Shown here: positions 15,059-22,559 of the stretch, one piece after another | Layout of the letters: the number at the start of each line of letters is the position of its first letter | Position numbering within the stretch: position 1 is the first letter of the stretch | From: an uncultured Bacilli bacterium | Lineage (GTDB): Bacteria; Bacillota_I; Bacilli_A; RF39; UBA660 | Assembly: GCA_934141575.1 (NCBI GenBank) | Contig: CAKPCJ010000007.1 | Coordinates: forward strand, 1 to 50,121 | Reading direction: 5' to 3' | Length of the DNA stretch: 50,121 bases | Translations under genes and position numbers: made by a program | Notes under the pieces: model-generated | The model's input: only the letters and a program-made list of their open reading frames with translations | Told to the model about the DNA's origin: nothing | Databases searched by the model: none

Positions 15059-16147
15059 TTGGAAAATAAAAATAATAAGACACTGATATTAATAATTGTT
15101 GCAGTAGTAGCAAGCTTGATAATGTTTTCTATTGGAGGAATTGTAATTTATAAAATTTTTAATGGAGGTAAAGTTTTGGATATAGTAAATAATGCTGATG
15201 CTAAAGTAAAAATAAGAGAAATAGAAACTAAAACAATCAAATATACTGAATTTAGTAATGGTTTAATTAAATTGAAAATACCAGAGGGATGGAAAGTTGA
15301 TACACTAGGAGATTATATTCACTATACAATTAAAGCGTATGATCCACAAAATCCAACTTATCAATTTTTCATCAATTTAAAAACTGAAGGATATAATAAA
15401 TCAGAAGATGCGAAAAAATGGCAACAAACATATTATCCAAATAGTATGTTCGCAAAAACTAGTGTAATATCTACTAAGGATACTGAAGGATTTTATAAAA
15501 TATTTAATGATTTAGGTACTTTAAATAATACAGCTGCATTTACATTTCCAACATTATCGAATTTCACAGTTGTTGAAAACTTTGGAAAAGGGGAATTAGG
15601 TGGAGATGTATTAAGAGCAACATTCAAAGACCAAAATGGAAATGATGCAGAAGGAATATTTACAGCGTATGTATACGATGTTGGTTCTTATTATGTTTAT
15701 GAAAACATTATTTCTGGTAAACAAATAGATATACAATACTTAAATGTATATGATGCAATTTTTATCACGGCACCAAAAGACGAACTTATTAATTGGCAAG
15801 AAACTTTAAATACTATATCGGCTTCTTTAGAATTTACAGATGCTTTCTTAAATGGATATAATAGTCAACAAGATGCAGTAATGCAAAGCTTTCAAAATAT
15901 TAGAAGTATAGGTAATCAAATATCTGAAGGAATTATGGATTCTTGGGAAAAAAGAAGTGCCAGTTATGACATAATGAGTCAAAAACAAAGTGATGCAACA
16001 CTTGGATATGAAAGAGTTTATGATACTGAAACAAATGAGATTTATAAAGCATACAATGGTTTCACTGATGATTATGATGGAAAGCGATATAAAGCTATAA
16101 CAGATGACATGTATACACAACAAGTTAGCGGTTATATTGAAAAATAG
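15059..16147 (+). CDS. Membrane-anchored extracytoplasmic protein, E1 cargo
   Basis: A 362-residue protein starting at a TTG 7 nt after GAGGAG. One transmembrane helix (about residues 8-31) is followed by a large domain probably outside the cell. This contains a KLKIPEGWKV segment such as occurs in PsbP/DUF-type lipoprotein folds, and a C-terminal part rich in Tyr and Asp. The function is not recognised. It forms a two-gene operon with the next gene and ends at the terminator at 17119. Confidence 0.75.
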   Translation: MENKNNKTLILIIVAVVASLIMFSIGGIVIYKIFNGGKVLDIVNNADAKVKIREIETKTIKYTEFSNGLIKLKIPEGWKVDTLGDYIHYTIKAYDPQNPTYQFFINLKTEGYNKSEDAKKWQQTYYPNSMFAKTSVISTKDTEGFYKIFNDLGTLNNTAAFTFPTLSNFTVVENFGKGELGGDVLRATFKDQNGNDAEGIFTAYVYDVGSYYVYENIISGKQIDIQYLNVYDAIFITAPKDELINWQETLNTISASLEFTDAFLNGYNSQQDAVMQSFQNIRSIGNQISEGIMDSWEKRSASYDIMSQKQSDATLGYERVYDTETNEIYKAYNGFTDDYDGKRYKAITDDMYTQQVSGYIEK

Positions 16148-16159
16148 GTGATGCGATAT

Positions 16160-17119
16160 ATGAAAAATAAAAAGCTATTTTACTTAATAGGTGGGATTAT
16201 ATTATTATTAATCATTGCTATAACAACTGTGATAATAATAGTAAATAAAAATAGTAATATAACACCTAAAAATAATGATGATGTGCAAAGTAATAAAGAT
16301 GGTTCTGAACCTAAGAGTTTGCTAGAAGCAGTATTAAAAAATAATAAAAAAACATTAGAAGAAGCTGGATACAAGAAATTTGTAGGTGGAGAGATTTTAA
16401 ATGAAGATACTTCATTTGTTGAATATGCATTTATAAGTAATAATTCAATATATATTTTTGATCCACAAAAGTTAAAATCTGGTGAATTAAGTTACAAAAA
16501 AGTATATGATATTCCATCTGATATAAAGGTAATGAACATTCGTCCATCACTAGGAGCAGATATATCATTTGTTGATTACACAGATACAGCTTATGAATTA
16601 AGAGATGATAATATAGATAATGTAGGCCCATATGATTATTCATTGTTCGAAAATGCCACATATAAACTAGGAAAAATGTATGGTGAATCACTTTCTATGA
16701 TATATCAGAAACAAAAACTTGATTATGATTTTATATCAAACTACTTTTATATAAAAGATAACACTCTTTATACTTATGGAGCTGGCGTCGATTATAAAAT
16801 TGATAAAATATCTGGAAATTATGAGGGCGAAAAGCTAATACGAATATATAATGAAAGAATATTAAAAACAGATAAAGGATTTTATGAAGTAATTAAATAT
16901 TATGGTGAAAATTATAAAGGAACATATACCGCCACAATGAAAATCGATTTATTAAGTAAATACTACGATGATGTATTAACATTTACATATGAATACGTAA
17001 TATTAAAAGACTATACTATGATTCCGATAAACGATGTAATGCCAAATAGGCCTCAAAAATACCAATATAATTATTATTGGGGTACATTAAATGAACCACC
17101 AGAATCATTTGTAGAATAG
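16160..17119 (+). CDS. Membrane-anchored extracytoplasmic protein, E1 cargo
   Basis: A 319-residue protein. The ATG at 16160 follows AGGTGA by 8 nt and gives MKNKK followed by one transmembrane helix (about residues 5-28). A short Asn/Ser/Asp-rich linker leads into a Tyr-rich extracytoplasmic domain with no recognised family. It lies 12 nt downstream of the first cargo gene. Both products are likely displayed on the same side of the membrane and may act together. Confidence 0.72.
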   Translation: MKNKKLFYLIGGIILLLIIAITTVIIIVNKNSNITPKNNDDVQSNKDGSEPKSLLEAVLKNNKKTLEEAGYKKFVGGEILNEDTSFVEYAFISNNSIYIFDPQKLKSGELSYKKVYDIPSDIKVMNIRPSLGADISFVDYTDTAYELRDDNIDNVGPYDYSLFENATYKLGKMYGESLSMIYQKQKLDYDFISNYFYIKDNTLYTYGAGVDYKIDKISGNYEGEKLIRIYNERILKTDKGFYEVIKYYGENYKGTYTATMKIDLLSKYYDDVLTFTYEYVILKDYTMIPINDVMPNRPQKYQYNYYWGTLNEPPESFVE

Positions 17120-17145
17120 AATTAGTTCACACTAATTCTTTTTTT
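17119..17145 (+). terminator. Intrinsic terminator at the end of E1 cargo
   Basis: GAATTAGT (17119-17126) pairs with ACTAATTC (17131-17138), followed by seven T residues. It touches the right attachment arm and shields the host gene fragment from cargo transcription. Confidence 0.88.
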
Positions 17146-17186
17146 GTGTCTTAATATTGTTCAAGCAACTCTTTGTTTCATACCAC
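17146..17186. other. E1 right attachment site
   Basis: The element half-arm 17146-17167 starts GTGTC and ends TTCAAGCA. The crossover centre AC is at 17168-17169 and the 8-bp core AAGCAACT at 17163-17170. Host ATPase sequence continues rightward from there. Confidence 0.85.
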
Positions 17187-17580
17187 CAGATAATTCAGAT
17201 GGATATTTATGTGCAAAATCATCTAATCCATATGTTTTTAACAAATTATTAACATTGTCCTTATCTGAATCTTTTACTTTGCCATTTACCTTAATTCCTA
17301 ATAGACAGTTATCTGTAACATCTAACCATGGAAATAGTGAATCCCTTTGTAACATATAACCCACCTTGAAATCTGGTTTTGAAAAAACAATTTCACCACT
17401 TGTTTTATTTTCAAGTCCACATAGAGTTGAAAGAATAGTTGACTTCCCACATCCGGAAGGACCAACTATTGCTATTATTTCTCCCTCATTAATTTCTATA
17501 TTAAAATCCTTTACGGCTTCTATTTCATCGGATTTTGTATGATAATTTTTACATAAGTTTTTAATTGATAATATACTCAT
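17163..17580 (-). pseudogene. ABC transporter ATPase, 5' part (split by E1)
   Basis: The N-terminal 139 codons of a NitT/TauT-type ATPase. Visible motifs are Walker A (GPSGCGKST), the Q-loop region (VGYMLQRDSLFPW) and the ABC signature (LSGGMKQ). The frame ends in a TGA created by the element end right after residues RVA. The Walker B half is 5.7 kb away at 11107. The ATG at 17580 is 1 nt after the binding protein stop, as expected for an operon. Alone it cannot bind and hydrolyse ATP productively. Confidence 0.93.
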
Positions 17581-17581
17581 A

Positions 17582-18284
17582 TTAATCAGTTATGAACAAT
17601 TTATCATATGAAACACGTTTATCTTCTTCTAGCTCTCCTGATGAAATCATTATATTCTCCAACCTAGAATAATCTTCTTCAGTTATAGATATATTTTCCT
17701 TCCAAGCACCTATACTTTTATATCTTTCTATTGCAGATATTAAATCTTTTTTTGAAGTATCTGGGAAATAACCTATAATAGAATTCGCGATATCTTCTGA
17801 TGAATTGTTATTTACATACTTCAATGCTTTGTTAATAGCGTTTTTAAAACCTTTTATTATTTCCTTATTATTTTCTATAAAGCTTTTTTTTGCATTATAT
17901 GCTGTATAAGGAACATTTCCTCCTAGTTCTCCAACAGATGCTACTACATAACCAAATCCAGAATTTTCAACTTGTGATGCATTAGGCTCAAATAATGTTA
18001 CAAAGTCGCCAGTTCCTCCAATAAATGCGCCTTGCATAGCAGCAAATGCTATTGAAGTATCTATATATAAATCTGTTTTTGGATTAATACCATTATTTCT
18101 AAGCGCCATTTCAAATGTCATTTCTGGCATTCCACCTTGTCTACCACCAATAACATTTTTGCCAATCAAATCTTCAAGTTTGAAATTTTCAATTTTATTT
18201 CTTGATACTAAAAATGAGCCATCTTTATTTGTAAGTCCAGCGAAAGTTAGTAGGTAATCTTTTTCTCCACCATTATATACATAT
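17582..18284 (-). pseudogene. ABC substrate-binding protein, 3' part (split by E2)
   Basis: The C-terminal 234 residues of an NMT1/SsuA-like periplasmic-type binding protein, starting YVYNGGEKDY after rejoining. The segment includes GGRQGGMPEM and FEPNASQVE, which resemble ligand-pocket loops of this family. It has no start of its own because E2 separates it from the middle segment. Joining through the 6-bp core keeps the frame. Substrate unknown; family members bind taurine, sulfonates, nitrate or pyrimidine precursors of thiamine. Confidence 0.9.
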
Positions 18285-18302
18285 GTTGTTAATATTTTGG
18301 AA
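18264..18302. other. E2 left attachment site
   Basis: The 6-bp core ACATAT is at 18279-18284 and the element half-arm at 18284-18302. With the right half-arm (20697-20715) it gives 19-nt arms, 17 of 19 complementary, around a TA centre; the inner part reads AACAACA-TA-TGTTGTT. Confidence 0.85.
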
Positions 18303-18332
18303 ATAAAATAATAAGATTAACTGTGATGAAAT

Positions 18333-19544
18333 ATGGATATTTATAAAATTAGGAATGAAATATTAAATGGTAAAAGTATCAATAATATGGATTTAAGAGT
18401 AGTGTTTTATGCAAGAGTTTCAACTGACTATGATACTCAAATAAGCTCTTTAGAAAATCAAGTTGAATTTTTTACAGAATACATAAACAATAATAAAAAT
18501 TGGAAATACTGTGGAAAATATATAGATGAAGGTATAAGTGGAACAAGTACATTAAAACGAGAAAATTTTAATAGGATGATTAGAGATTCTAAAAACAATA
18601 AATTTGATTTGATAATAACAAAAAATGTTCCGAGATTTGCTAGAAATACACTTGATAGTATATATTATACACAGCAATTGTTAAGTAATAATGTTGGAGT
18701 TTTATTTTTAAATGATAATATAAATACATTTCTGCCAGACAGTGATTTAAGACTTGCCATAATGTCTAGTATAGCACAAGATGAAGTTAGAAAGTTATCA
18801 GAAAATGTAAGATTTGGTTTGAAAAAGGCATTAGATAGAGGAACTATTTTGGGTGGAAATAATCTTTATGGATATAAAAAAATTAATGGGAAATTAATAA
18901 TTGATGCTGACGAATCACTTAAGGTAAGAAAAATATATGGGTTATATTTAGAAAAAAGATATAATTTCAATGAATTAAGTAGACAATTAAAACTAATTGG
19001 AATAATGGACAGAAACAATAAAGAATTTAATGCATGCACTTTAAAAAGAATACTAACAAACCCCAAATACAAGGGATATTATTGTGGAAATAAAACAAGA
19101 AAAATTGACTATAAACTAAAGAAAAGAATAAATATAAGTAATAACGAATGGAAAGTATATGAGGATTTAAATCACATAGAGCCAATAATTGATGCAAATA
19201 CTTGGAATGAAGTTAATAAATTAATAAATTTAAAAAATAGTAAAAAACATGAAAAACTAATCTATTCAAATAAGATATATTGTTATGAACACAAAACAAC
19301 TTATACACACAGTGGGAAAAATATATTAACTTGTAAATTATATAAACGTGGTAAAAAGTATTGTGATAGCCCATTAATAAAAGAAAAAGATTTAGATATT
19401 ATTCTATCAAAGATACTTGGAAAAAATAAAAGAACTCTACTCAATAAAATTATTATAAAAAAGGTAAATAATAATAAAAAAAAGTTAGCAATATATTTAT
19501 TGTTAACTAACAATGAAAAAATAAAAATAAATTATTTCATTTAA
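18333..19544 (+). CDS. Large serine recombinase of E2
   Basis: A 403-residue site-specific recombinase, the shortest of the three. Catalytic Ser30 lies in FYARVSTD, with PRFARN further on. A recombinase domain follows (about residues 180-290), then a reduced zinc-ribbon-like region with scattered Cys/His, and a short tail lacking the long coiled coil. The leading RNEILNGKSINN segment is typical of a clostridial recombinase subgroup, which supports the ATG at 18333 although its ribosome binding site is weak. Its promoter must lie in the left arm, or it relies on outside transcription. Confidence 0.94.
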   Translation: MDIYKIRNEILNGKSINNMDLRVVFYARVSTDYDTQISSLENQVEFFTEYINNNKNWKYCGKYIDEGISGTSTLKRENFNRMIRDSKNNKFDLIITKNVPRFARNTLDSIYYTQQLLSNNVGVLFLNDNINTFLPDSDLRLAIMSSIAQDEVRKLSENVRFGLKKALDRGTILGGNNLYGYKKINGKLIIDADESLKVRKIYGLYLEKRYNFNELSRQLKLIGIMDRNNKEFNACTLKRILTNPKYKGYYCGNKTRKIDYKLKKRINISNNEWKVYEDLNHIEPIIDANTWNEVNKLINLKNSKKHEKLIYSNKIYCYEHKTTYTHSGKNILTCKLYKRGKKYCDSPLIKEKDLDIILSKILGKNKRTLLNKIIIKKVNNNKKKLAIYLLLTNNEKIKINYFI

Positions 19545-19578
19545 TAAACTCATTTACTTTTTTTACTATGTATTATAT

Positions 19579-19622
19579 ACTTTAAATATAATATGTTACG
19601 ATAGCAGTAAGATATTTAAAGT
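19579..19622. repeat. Inverted repeat at the E2 cargo promoter
   Basis: ACTTTAAATAT (19579-19589) and ATATTTAAAGT (19612-19622) are perfect 11-bp arms 22 nt apart. The left arm overlaps a -10-like TATAAT (19587-19592) and the right arm ends next to AGGAGG. It could be an operator pair or an mRNA stem near the ribosome binding site. Confidence 0.5.
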
Positions 19623-19633
19623 AGGAGGAAAAA

Positions 19634-20680
19634 ATGGATACATATGATTATTATGGATACGATGGGAGTTTAGTTGATACAGCATCAAGCGCGAGCACAT
19701 TTGGTACTATAGGGGTTATTATAGGAGTTGTAAGTTTAATAATAGGTATTTTAATGATTATATCAATGATTAAAATATTTAAGAAAGCGGGCAAACCTGG
19801 ATGGGCTATATTTATACCTATTTATAATACAATTGTTATGCTTCAAATTGCTAATATGCCAGCATGGAATATAATTTTACTTTTGATTCCAATAGTAAAT
19901 ATATATATAACTTACAAAATGTATGTTGGAATTTCTAAAGTATGTGGAAAGAGTAATGGATTCGCTATAGCAACTTTATTTTTTCCAGTAATTTGCTTAC
20001 CTATATTAGCATTTTCAAAACAAAAGACAGGTGAATCAGAAAAACAAACATCTAGTAATGGCGAATATACATTTGAAAATCAACAAGATAATGATTTAGA
20101 AAAAATTTCAGACATGATGAAACCTGAAGAATCACAGATGAATCAAGACTTATTTAATCAACAACCAATGATGCAAAACACATATGATCAACAACCAATG
20201 ATGCAAAACACATATGATCAACAGCCAATGATGCAAAACACATATGATCAACAACCAATGACACAAAATACATATGATCAACAACCAATGATGCAAAACA
20301 CATATGATCAACAACCAATGATGCAAAACACATATGATCAACAACCAATGACACAAAACACATATGATCAACAGCCAATGACACAAAACACATATGATCA
20401 ACAGCCAATGACACAAAACACATATGATCAACAACCAATGATGCAAAATACATATGATCAACAACCAATGACACAAAACACATATGATCAACAACCAATG
20501 ACACAAAACGCATATGATCAACAACCAATGATGCAAAATACATATGATCAACAACCAATGATGCAAAATACATATGATAATCAAGAAAAAAGCAGTGAAT
20601 TTATTGAATGTCCAAATTGTCATACAAAAATAAAATCTGATTCTCCAATCTGTTTTATGTGTGGTACTAAATTAAGCTAG
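19634..20680 (+). CDS. DUF5684-like membrane protein with 14 decapeptide repeats and a zinc ribbon, E2 cargo
   Basis: A 348-residue protein. An N-terminal membrane domain (about residues 20-140) has the DUF5684-type pattern KKAGKPGWAIFIPIYNT. A Gln/Asn/Met-rich region of fourteen tandem 10-residue repeats (QQPMMQNTYD or QQPMTQNTYD, one NAYD) occupies about residues 176-315. A C-terminal zinc ribbon (CPNCHTKIK, then CFMCGTKL) follows. AGGAGG precedes the start. It is the only cargo of E2. The membrane domain resembles the resident protein at 9369. Repeat number probably varies between strains. Confidence 0.85.
   Translation: MDTYDYYGYDGSLVDTASSASTFGTIGVIIGVVSLIIGILMIISMIKIFKKAGKPGWAIFIPIYNTIVMLQIANMPAWNIILLLIPIVNIYITYKMYVGISKVCGKSNGFAIATLFFPVICLPILAFSKQKTGESEKQTSSNGEYTFENQQDNDLEKISDMMKPEESQMNQDLFNQQPMMQNTYDQQPMMQNTYDQQPMMQNTYDQQPMTQNTYDQQPMMQNTYDQQPMMQNTYDQQPMTQNTYDQQPMTQNTYDQQPMTQNTYDQQPMMQNTYDQQPMTQNTYDQQPMTQNAYDQQPMMQNTYDQQPMMQNTYDNQEKSSEFIECPNCHTKIKSDSPICFMCGTKLS
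20159..20578. repeat. Fourteen 30-bp tandem repeats, coding
   Basis: Fourteen head-to-tail 30-bp units, each encoding ten residues. They vary mainly at one site (atg versus aca) plus a few silent changes. They are in frame, without spacers, and open on the opposite strand only as a by-product of the repeat. Confidence 0.95.
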
Positions 20681-20694
20681 GAATAGCTTTTTTT
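20674..20694 (+). terminator. Intrinsic terminator at the end of E2
   Basis: AAGCTA (20674-20679) pairs with TAGCTT (20684-20689), followed by a T run. It includes the cargo stop codon and lies next to the right attachment arm. Confidence 0.75.
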
Positions 20695-20696
20695 AA

Positions 20697-20735
20697 TTCC
20701 CAAATACTAACAACATATATTGTTGTTTCTGGGCC
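20697..20735. other. E2 right attachment site
   Basis: The element half-arm is at 20697-20715, the centre TA at 20716-20717 and the core ACATAT at 20713-20718. Host binding protein sequence follows. Confidence 0.85.
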
Positions 20736-20794
20736 ACAAAAACCTATTTGAACATCCCCAGATAATACTGCTGCTGCAACTTTATCCGCACCTG
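20713..20794 (-). pseudogene. ABC substrate-binding protein, isolated middle segment
   Basis: A host remnant of about 75 bp between E2 and E3, encoding about 25 residues (GADKVAAAVLSGDVQIGFCG, then PETTIYV). The sequence matches the conserved region of NMT1/SsuA-like binding proteins after the first lobe strand. Frames join perfectly to the N-terminal part through CAGGTG and to the C-terminal part through ATATGT. It cannot be expressed as a protein in this arrangement. Confidence 0.9.
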
Positions 20795-20810
20795 TGAATA
20801 AATAAAATGT
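20775..20810. other. E3 left attachment site
   Basis: The core CACCTG is at 20789-20794, with centre CC at 20791-20792. The element half-arm reads TGTGAATAAATAAAATG from 20793. With the right half it forms ATTCACA-CC-TGTGAAT. Confidence 0.82.
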
Positions 20811-20867
20811 ATACAGAAATATAATATACGTGTTATAATAAATTTGTTTATGTTGGAGGTAAATGAT

Positions 20868-21563
20868 ATGAAAAAGCCTATACAAATAATACTTGCAATT
20901 ATATTAACTTTAGTAGGAATGTTTTCTGTTTATGAAATTATTAATAAAACTAGTAATAATGAAATAACTGACAATGAAAAGTTTAAAGAAGAATATGAGT
21001 CTTTAAATGATAAAATCAATAATTCAAACAGTAAAGCATACCCAAATGTAGATATAATTGAAAAAAATAATATAGTTTATTCAACTGAAGATGAAATAGT
21101 AAACTTGATAAAAAGTGGCACAGCGGTTATTTATTTAGGATTTCCAGAATGCCCATGGTGTAGAAATGCTATTCCAGTACTATTAGATGCAATGTCAGAA
21201 ACTTCTCTAGAAAAAATATATTATTTAAATGTCAAAGACATTAGAAATATAAAAAAATTAGATGAAAATTCAAATGTAGTTACCGAAAAGGAAGGGACAA
21301 TTGGATATTATAAAATATTAGAAACACTAGGTGATAAGGCAGATGTGTATAAAGGGTTAAACGATGAGTCAATAAAGAGAATTTACGCTCCGACGGTTAT
21401 TTTTGTTAGAAATGGAAAGGTTACATCATTACATACATCAACTTTGGAATCTCAAAAAGATCCATATATTAAATTAACAGATGAACAAACTTCAGAATTA
21501 AAAGAAATATACTTAAAGGGAATACATAAAGTTTTAGCAGATTTATGTGATGAAAGTTGTTAG
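20868..21563 (+). CDS. Membrane-anchored thioredoxin-fold protein, E3 cargo
   Basis: A 231-residue protein. One N-terminal transmembrane helix (about residues 5-24) is followed by a Lys/Asn-rich linker and a thioredoxin fold with a CPWC active site (GFPECPWCRNAIP) and a cis-Pro loop (YAPTVIFV). The pattern resembles bacteriocin-transport accessory proteins (PedC/BrcD type), which handle disulfides outside the cell. A C-terminal CDESC adds two further cysteines. The ATG at 20868 has GGAGG 8 nt upstream; TATAAT at 20834 probably drives it. It forms an operon with the next gene. Confidence 0.88.
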   Translation: MKKPIQIILAIILTLVGMFSVYEIINKTSNNEITDNEKFKEEYESLNDKINNSNSKAYPNVDIIEKNNIVYSTEDEIVNLIKSGTAVIYLGFPECPWCRNAIPVLLDAMSETSLEKIYYLNVKDIRNIKKLDENSNVVTEKEGTIGYYKILETLGDKADVYKGLNDESIKRIYAPTVIFVRNGKVTSLHTSTLESQKDPYIKLTDEQTSELKEIYLKGIHKVLADLCDESC

Positions 21564-21570
21564 GTGAAAT

Positions 21571-22428
21571 ATGAAAAAAAATAATATTATACCTGTTATA
21601 ATAACTATTGTTGTAATGGTTTTAGTGTTAATGTCAATTGGGATATTCTACTCGGTATACAAAGATATAAGGGGAGACAAAAAGTCTAATGATTGGGAAG
21701 AACTTATAAATTCAAAAGAAGAAAAGGTACTTTACTTTGGAAGAAAAGGATGTACTTGGTGTGTAAAATATAAGCCTATTTTGGAAGCATTAAAAACCAA
21801 ATATGGTGTTGAATATGAATATATTGATACAGATATAGTTTCTGGATTTGATGAATTGCTAGCAAAATTAGGAAAGGATTACAATACTTTCAGTACGCCA
21901 TATACTGTAGTTGTCAAAAAAGGAAAGAAAATATCAGAATTATCTGGTTACGCAGATATAAAAAGTGTATTTGAATTTTACAAACAAAATGGATTAATTG
22001 ATAAAGATACAGAATACGAAGAAATTGAAATAAATGAAGAAGAAATTATAATCGAATCTAATAAAGAAAATTATCCAAATTTAAACATTTTAAATTATAA
22101 TGATTACACTGCGGTATTAAATAATTTAAAAAAGAACATAATTGTTATTGGACAAACAACATGCGGTTATTGTTCTGAATATAAAGAAACTCTTAATGTA
22201 ATTGCGGTGGAAAAAAACATAACAATAAATTATATAGATATAGACAACTTAAATCAGGCAAATTATGACGCATTTAATGAATCTTTAGATTTCTTTAAAA
22301 ATACTAAGGATTGGGGAACACCATTAACTCTTATTGTAGAAAATAAGACAGTTATAGATTATATTGAAGGAATTAAATCTAAAAATGATACAATAAGTTA
22401 TTATGAATCGCTTGGACTTATAAAGTAA
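21571..22428 (+). CDS. Membrane-anchored double thioredoxin protein, E3 cargo
   Basis: A 285-residue protein with one N-terminal transmembrane helix and two tandem thioredoxin folds. The first has CTWC (RKGCTWCVKY) and cis-Pro in STPYTVVV. The second has CGYC (TTCGYCSEY) and cis-Pro in WGTPLTLIV. It is expected on the outer face of the membrane and could relay electrons or shuffle disulfides together with the preceding gene, 7 nt upstream. Both domains keep their cysteines. The tandem layout in a small integrated element is unusual. Confidence 0.88.
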   Translation: MKKNNIIPVIITIVVMVLVLMSIGIFYSVYKDIRGDKKSNDWEELINSKEEKVLYFGRKGCTWCVKYKPILEALKTKYGVEYEYIDTDIVSGFDELLAKLGKDYNTFSTPYTVVVKKGKKISELSGYADIKSVFEFYKQNGLIDKDTEYEEIEINEEEIIIESNKENYPNLNILNYNDYTAVLNNLKKNIIVIGQTTCGYCSEYKETLNVIAVEKNITINYIDIDNLNQANYDAFNESLDFFKNTKDWGTPLTLIVENKTVIDYIEGIKSKNDTISYYESLGLIK

Positions 22429-22449
22429 CTAATTATTAGTTACTTTTTT
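22424..22449 (+). terminator. Intrinsic terminator of E3 cargo
   Basis: AGTAACTAAT and ATTAGTTACT form a 10-bp stem with a 1-nt centre, followed by a T run. It separates the cargo genes from the tiny gene-recombinase unit. Confidence 0.8.
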
Positions 22450-22472
22450 CATATAATTAATTGGGTGATTGT

Positions 22473-22559
22473 ATGATAAAAGAAACGTTTAATAATGATA
22501 AAACACTAGAAGAAATTATTTCAAATTATATTGAAATGTATTGTGATATATATGAATAA
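22473..22559 (+). CDS. Tiny ORF coupled to the E3 recombinase
   Basis: A 28-residue ORF (MIKETFNNDKTLEEIISNYI, then EMYCDIYE) preceded by GGGTGA. Its TAA lies inside the start of the recombinase gene, an 8-nt overlap (ATGAATAA). A similar tiny frame occupies the same place in E1, with overlap ATGAATAG. It may be a recombination accessory peptide or a coupling ORF; no function is demonstrable. Confidence 0.6.
   Translation: MIKETFNNDKTLEEIISNYIEMYCDIYE

Larger units (their letters stand above)
11436..17170. mobile_element. Element E1: serine-recombinase element in the ATPase gene
   Basis: About 5.7 kb between direct repeats AAGCAACT (11436-11443 and 17163-17170). It contains, on the minus strand, a tandem-HTH regulator, a tiny gene and a large serine recombinase. 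On the plus strand it has two membrane-anchored cargo genes and a terminator. The element ends combine into a dyad attP-like site. The host ends combine into an intact ATPase codon series at residue 138, just after the LSGGMKQ signature. No conjugation, phage or transposase genes are present. Confidence 0.9.
18279..20718. mobile_element. Element E2: serine-recombinase element in the binding protein gene
   Basis: About 2.4 kb between ACATAT repeats (18279-18284 and 20713-20718). It has only two genes, a recombinase starting 48 nt inside the left end and a repeat-containing membrane protein. A terminator abuts the right end. Removing it joins codons at residue 96 of the binding protein with no frame change. 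Unlike E1 and E3, the recombinase 5' end, not its 3' end, faces the attachment site, and there is no coupled tiny gene. Confidence 0.9.

Noticed and set aside
20159..20578. Regular repeats resembling a CRISPR array
   Set aside because: Units are contiguous with no spacers, stay in frame and encode a decapeptide; there are no cas genes.
20150..20623. Long minus-strand open frames rich in repeated Leu/Ile/His or Val/Asp segments
   Set aside because: They are antisense shadows of the 30-bp repeats in the E2 cargo gene, which has a proper start, membrane domain and zinc ribbon.
20667..20885. A 72-residue minus-strand frame spanning the E2-E3 interval
   Set aside because: It is a stranded host gene segment read through into both elements, not an independent gene.
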